Shown here in pieces: positions 1 to 6,000 of a stretch of DNA of 8,268 nucleotides. The translations under genes and the position numbers were made by a program. The notes below the pieces were generated by a model. That model did no database searches, had not been told where the DNA came from, and worked only from the letters and a program-made list of their open reading frames with translations. This DNA comes from an uncultured Ruminococcus sp. (GTDB lineage Bacteria; Bacillota; Clostridia; Lachnospirales; Lachnospiraceae), in the NCBI GenBank assembly GCA_900553885.1, contig USFD01000115.1:1-8268 (forward strand), written 5' to 3'. The stretch's first letter is position 1; every line of letters begins with the position of its first letter.

Positions 1-58
1 TTCTTACCAAAAAGGAGCCATTTTTTACCAAAGCCACAAAGTTTTTTACACTACCCAT
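1..58 (-). CDS. Start of a downstream gene, cut by the window edge (unidentified)
   Basis: An ATG at 58 opens a frame that reads MGSVKNFVALVKNGSFLVR and is still open at base 1. GAAAGGA lies 7 bases upstream, which is ideal spacing. The start is 38 bases after the protease stop on the same strand, and no terminator hairpin lies between, so co-transcription with the protease is likely. Nineteen residues are too few to assign a family. The segment is basic and hydrophobic, without an evident signal peptide core in the part visible. Confidence 0.65.
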   Translation of the reverse strand, partial: MGSVKNFVALVKNGSFLVR

Positions 59-65
59 CTTGACG

Positions 66-72
66 TCCTTTC
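66..72 (-). promoter_or_regulatory. Ribosome binding site of the downstream gene
   Basis: GAAAGGA on the minus strand is identical to the heptamer before the protease gene and has 7-base spacing to the ATG at 58. It is the main support for that partial gene being real. Confidence 0.7.
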
Positions 73-96
73 TTTTTTTCTGCTTTTCCTGTCCAA

Positions 97-3000
97 TTAT
101 CGTCTCAACGCCGGCAGTCCTCCCGACGCCAGTGCGCCAAAATCCCACACGGCCTCACTCCATCCCAGCGTCTCCGTATAAAATGTTTCTTCCATAGCCT
201 GCCGGTCCGTAACCGGGAAGACCCGGTCTGCATTGGCTTCACTCATACTGGTCTGGCTGTCCGAGCTCTCCAGTTCATATGCGCTGCTTGTAATCCCCAG
301 CACATCCCAGCCGGATATCCGGTTGGCGTTTTCTCCGGTACTCAGGCTGACACATCTTTCAACTGCCGCACTGCCGCTCTGAGGGCCGCCGATAATTCCG
401 CCGTTTCCGACCCTCTCCGGCGCGGTAATCTCCACCCTGGTCAGACAGTTTTTCATAATTCCATCGCCCATCCATCCGGTAATTCCGCCGATTCTGGCAC
501 CCATCTGGTGCCGGATGGTACCCGCAAGGGTTCCGGTTACAATACAGTCTTCCAGAAGTCTTCCGTCAAACTGTCCGGCTATGCCGCCTATGGTATTACT
601 GGAACGGGCAGAAATATTTTCCACCGCAATCCGCTTTACTATACTGCCGGAGATAATTCCTGCCAGGCCTCCTGTCTGATTGGCGTCATTTTCAATTACA
701 AGATCTTTGACTTTTATATCCTGCACTTCTGCATTTCGAATCTCATTGGCCAGAGCACCTTTCTGGGTATTCTGAGTCAGACGGGATCCTTCGATGGTCA
801 GATCCGATACGGATCCGCCGTCTATCTTTTCAAACAGCACTCCCTTCAGTCCTGTAATTCCATGTCCGTTTCCGTCCAGTTCCCCGGAAAAGGTTCCTTT
901 CACCGCAAACTCCTCTGATCCGACTGTACTGAAATCCAGATTTTCTGTCAGTATATACTGTTTTTTCAGAGCTGTGGCAGAATCGCCAATGGCAAGGAAG
1001 TCCTCTACTGTAGCAATCTTTTTCTCGCCCACGGTTATGCTCATATCGCCGTACTCATAGTAGCCTTCTGTCTTTGTCTTTACCAGAGGAAGCGGCATAT
1101 CTGCATCTTCCACCTGCACATTTCCTACTGTCACCTTTCTGGACTTCACTGCAAGAAGAGCTTCCGCATCCCCTGCATATGACGGCCCGGAAATTTTCAG
1201 ATCCTTCACCTGGGCATACTGCAGGTCTTTAAACAGCGGGTACTCCATTCCCGTCATTTCATATCCGTTTCCGTCCAGGACGCCCATAAACCGGTCCGGA
1301 ATATAGCTGCCTCCGGATGCGCCCACATTGCTGAAATCAATCGAATTCTCCAGCCGGTAGTATCCGTAAGAATTTTCCCCTGCAAGACGGATCAGCTGTT
1401 CTGCTGACGTAATGGATGTCACGGACGGGCTCTCATAGATTCCGCCGTCAGTAAAGTCTCCGGTCACACGTTTTATCATTCCATAGAGCATCCGCTTTGT
1501 TTCTATACTGCGGCTCGTACCGCCGTTTCCGGCGTCTGCCTCAAAGGCAGCCCTGAACTGCTCAATCACTGTCTCTGTCTCAAAATACGGGATCCGCCCC
1601 AGCTTCGCCTCTACCTCCCGGTAACGGTTCAGCTTGTATTCTTTCCATGTAATATCCGGATCTCCGGTAATGGTCCGAAGCGCCTCAAGATCATTTTTGC
1701 TGAGGGCGGAAATATAGACCATATATCCTTTTTCATAGCCCGCAAGTCCCAGCATCTCCTGTCCCAGCCGCTTAAAGGAATGGGTGTCCGGAGATCCGTC
1801 ATCATTGTGGGACTGATACCAGTTCATTGTATAGAAGGACTCAAAACCATAGCTTCCGTCAGTAGCTGTTCCGATCTTTTCCGGATAGGACGATGCATTA
1901 CGGACAGATATTCTGTTTTCCCACAGATCTTCCATATCCTTAAGGTTCATAGCTCTGATCTCTTCCGCCGTCAGTTTTCTGTACACAGTACTCATAGAAG
2001 AAGTTCCGCCCGGAGTATGCTCCGCCTGCACTGCCACTGCTGCCTGCTGCTGAGGGGTCAGCCTGAGGAATGCCTGAGCTGCCAGATAATCCAGTACATA
2101 CCCTGTATCAAACATTTCCCTGTAGTAGCTGTGTACTTTCTCCGCAGAGTCGATGCGCTCATAACTGAAATTATTTGTCATTTCCACACCCATATCCATG
2201 ATCTTGGAAATGTTGAACACCATAATCCCATCCCGCATCTCCTGTGCAATATTGCCGTCTGCATGGGCTTCGCCGCCGGTGCCGGCTCTTCTGCCCGCCC
2301 CTCCGTAGAAATATCTGCCGTCCTGGTTATGGGCTGTTTCATGGCTGAAGGTAAAGAACGTATAATCACTGGTTCCCAGAGCCTCCGACCACATCCAGAT
2401 TACATCATTTCCGTTGGCCACCGCTGCACTTCCGTTCAGCGCATTGAGCATATCATTTGCCTCATAGACCCATTTCATTACCGGATCCCTGGTCGTTCCC
2501 TTTTCCTGCATTCCTGCAGCTGCAGCGGTACTTTCCGGGAATCCAAGTCTTGTATCATACTGGATGTTGACAAAGCTGTTAAGCTGCTGCACTGCGCTGT
2601 TCATCCACCGGGATGATACACCATAGAAAATACTCATTTTCTCCGCGTAGGCTTCCGCGGTCTGACGGATTCTGTTCCGTTCCTGGCCGTCTTTATTCAG
2701 GTAGTCCTGGTACCGGTTCATACTTCCGATCAGAATCTGGGACGGCACGGAAATCAGATACATATCCTCCTGAGGAGCCGTCAGAACCGGAAGCACAATA
2801 CTTTTTCTTCCGTCGTCAATTCCGCTCAGATTATCCCAGATGCGGTAACGGATTTGCCCTGCCTCATCCCCGAGGGCTCCTTTTTCCACCAGCACACCGT
2901 CAAAGCTGTCCGCGAACCATTCATTGGCGTCCTGATATCCTGCCAGACTTTCCGACAGTTCTCCAAGGAAATCTGTCAGACCCTGGCCTGTATAATTTTT

Positions 3001-6000
3001 CAGTACATTATTGTAATAGGTAACCGTCCGGTTCGTATCCCGCTGTCCTGCCGGCGCTGTCAGAAGCTGGTCGGTCAGTGCAGATGCCGTCATACCTTCA
3101 GCGAGCATCTCTCCGTTAAAAAACATCAGCTCACTTAAAGCGACTCCGCTGTAATCGATACGGTACCATTTATCATAATAATTCCAGGCATACAGCCTCT
3201 TTTTCAGCGTATCCTCATCACTCATCCGCTCCCTTGCCAGAGCCTGTACAGCGGGATGTCCGCAGTACGCGGGATAACTGTCGTCAGAGAGGAACAGTCT
3301 GCGCAGCACATGTTCCATGTCAGGCTTTATATTTTCATTGTAGTAATCCTCGTACAGGCGGCTCTCATCCTCCTGCGTCAGACCGGCAATATCGGAAGCA
3401 TAGTCAAACTGCTCCGCAACCGCTGTTATCCCGTCTGAAAACGTACCGTCCAGACCGGAAGCATAATTCCCGAACTGGTACACCAGATCAGCGCCTTCTA
3501 CCTGATAAAGAGCAGCCAGATCTCCCGTCAGCTTTCTGTAAGCCACCGGATACTCCTGCATTGTTCCATTTTCAAACACAATTCTGATTTTCTGAACTTT
3601 TTCCGGAGCATCTTTTTCTATTCCCGTCACAAGAGCGCTGCTTTCATCCAGCGGCAGAATAAACCGGACAGCTGATCCTGCCAGCTCATCTCCCTGATCC
3701 AGGCGGTTGCCGTACTCCACCCACATACGGGTATCGGACAGAGGAAGCATTTTTGCCATATTTGCGTAAGCCTGTTCCCGTTCCGGACGGTAGTCTTCAT
3801 GATCCAGCACGGTACTGTAGTTTGGCAGGCCGAAATTATTTTCCTCCACCGGAGCGTCTTTCAGAGCCGGCCTTTTTCCATAAGGCAGTCCATCCAGTTC
3901 CCAGATGCTTTCATCAAAGTCCAGACTGCCTGTATAAAACTCTTTGTCGTATATTGCGTCGGTTTCTTTGACACCGGACCGGTTCTCTTCTGTAATATTC
4001 GTCCCGCTGCCGGAACCGGAGTATTCATACACTTCTTTCACATTGTCCAGCACGTCAAATCCGGCAATCCGGTATCCCGCCCCGGTACTCATGCTCAGAC
4101 AGTATTCAATGGACGGGCTTCCTTTGTCCGGTCCGCCGATCAGCCCGCCGTTTCCTTTCTTCGCAGGAGCAATTATCTGAACCTGCGTATAGCATCTGCT
4201 GATCGTCCCGCCGCCATGCCACCCGGTAATGCCGCCGGTTCTTGCCCCCAGAGAGGGATGGTCATAGGTTCCCTGTACTTTTCCGGTCACATAGCAGTTT
4301 TCAATAACCGCTCCGGTCTCTGTTTTCCCGGCAATGCCGCCGACAGCCACCAGTCCTCTGACAGAAACGTCCAGAGATGCGCTTCTGCGGATTGTCGAAT
4401 TGACAAGTCTTCCGGCAAAGACGCCCAGTCCGTCCACCCCGTTTGAAATCGATGAATCTGTAATAAATACATTCTCAACTACTGAACTGTTCTGAATCGT
4501 ATTTGCAAGAATTCCACTCCGGGCAGTTGTAATATCTGCATTCTCTATAACCAGATCGTAAATTCTGGCTCCGCTTAACGTATGAAACAAGGAAGTGGGA
4601 AGATTTTTTATCCGGTATCCGTTTCCGTCAAGCTCTCCGGTAAAGGTCCCTGCCACAGCCGCTCCCTCTGCAGAAATACGGGATGCATCCAGATCTTCCG
4701 TCAGCGTGAATTTTCCTTTCGGATCAGCCTGCATCCTGTTAAAAAGCTCTTCTGCACCGGTAATAAGCGGATATTCTCCGTCTCCATCCCGGTATGCTAC
4801 AGGAAACGCATGTCCAATCTCCCTTGTTCCGTCCTTTCCATACTGGATCAGATCTTCCTGATCCAGGACTGCATAGACTTTTCCTGAATCTTCGTCTTTT
4901 TGAAACTCACGGATTCCCGCGTAGAAATCCGGCAGGCCATCCATTTCAATCAGTGCATAGTAATTTTCCGTATCTGCCGGCAGCCCTCCCGTAATATCCA
5001 GAACCTCTACTTCCTTCCCGGTATTTTCTCCGTTCTGTCCGCCTGTATAATAAAGTCTCTCTGCCGTAATATTTTTCAGTTCCAGCGCATCTCTGGAAGC
5101 GGAAACTGTATTCGTATAAAGCACTTCATCTTTATATTCATTGGACTGATCATCCAGAGCGTCTGTATCTCTGTCATAATCTGCAGTTACAGTAATGACA
5201 TAATTTTCCTCTGCAGTCAGAGCCGCAGACACTTCCTGTTTCCCCGCAGACGCCGTCTGATCCAGAAGAATGCTTCCGCCCTCTTCCGCGATCTGTACCC
5301 GGGCATTCTCAAGGGCATTATCCCCGTCCGCAATCTCAAACCGGACGGCCAGTTCATCCTGCGCGTTCTTCTCCCAGTCAACATTTTCCACCGACGGGAT
5401 GGATTTGAGTACTTCTGCCTGCAGTTCTGCCCGGTCCGCCTGCTCTGTATTTACTACTGTGCCGTCACTGAATACAACCTGGGTCAGTGCAAATGTATGC
5501 ACGCCTGCTTTGTCCGGAGCCGGCACAGACACCTTCCCGACTCCGCCTGCCTGCGCATCCCCGGTCTGCCACTCCGGTTTCACTTCCAGATGATCAACGA
5601 CAAGTGCGGTAAGTCCGCCTTCTGCGTTGTGCTCCAGTTCATAGAACAGGTCCGTCTCTTCTCCTTTTTCTATATAAGACCGGTCTGTCCGGCTGTCTGC
5701 GATCAGCACCCGGAGCCCTGCCTTTACCGTCTGCTCTGCCAGAATCTTTCCGCGCACCGCCTCTGTTCCGTCCGCCGAAAGATCACAGTCTGCCGTAATC
5801 TGCACAGTATATTCTCCTGTCAGCCCGGTATCGGAAAGGGGGATGATTTCCTCAAACAGTCCGTCATGCAGATTGCTTTCACTGAAAGCCAGCTCTCCGG
5901 CAGTCTGCCCGTCCGCTTTTCTGATCCGCACCTTCCGGTCTGAAAGGGCGCCGTCAGGGTCTTCCAGCCGGAAAGATATGAGGAACTGTCCTTTTTCCGT

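Noticed and set aside
100..160. C-terminal sortase or other anchoring signal on the protease
   Set aside because: The protein ends in GGLPALRR directly after the GLUG module. There is no LPxTG-type motif with a hydrophobic tail, so surface attachment must depend on the N-terminal region.
1780..2616. Plus-strand open frame of 278 codons opposite the catalytic region
   Set aside because: It is antisense to the most conserved part of the M26 domain, and its product is rich in Cys and His without any recognisable pattern. The coding signal belongs to the minus strand.
4900..5943. Plus-strand open frame of 347 codons inside the protease gene
   Set aside because: It lies wholly antisense to clearly coding repeat sequence, has a Cys, Ser, Arg and His-rich composition typical of a shadow frame, shows no family motif and has no good ribosome binding site that I can see.
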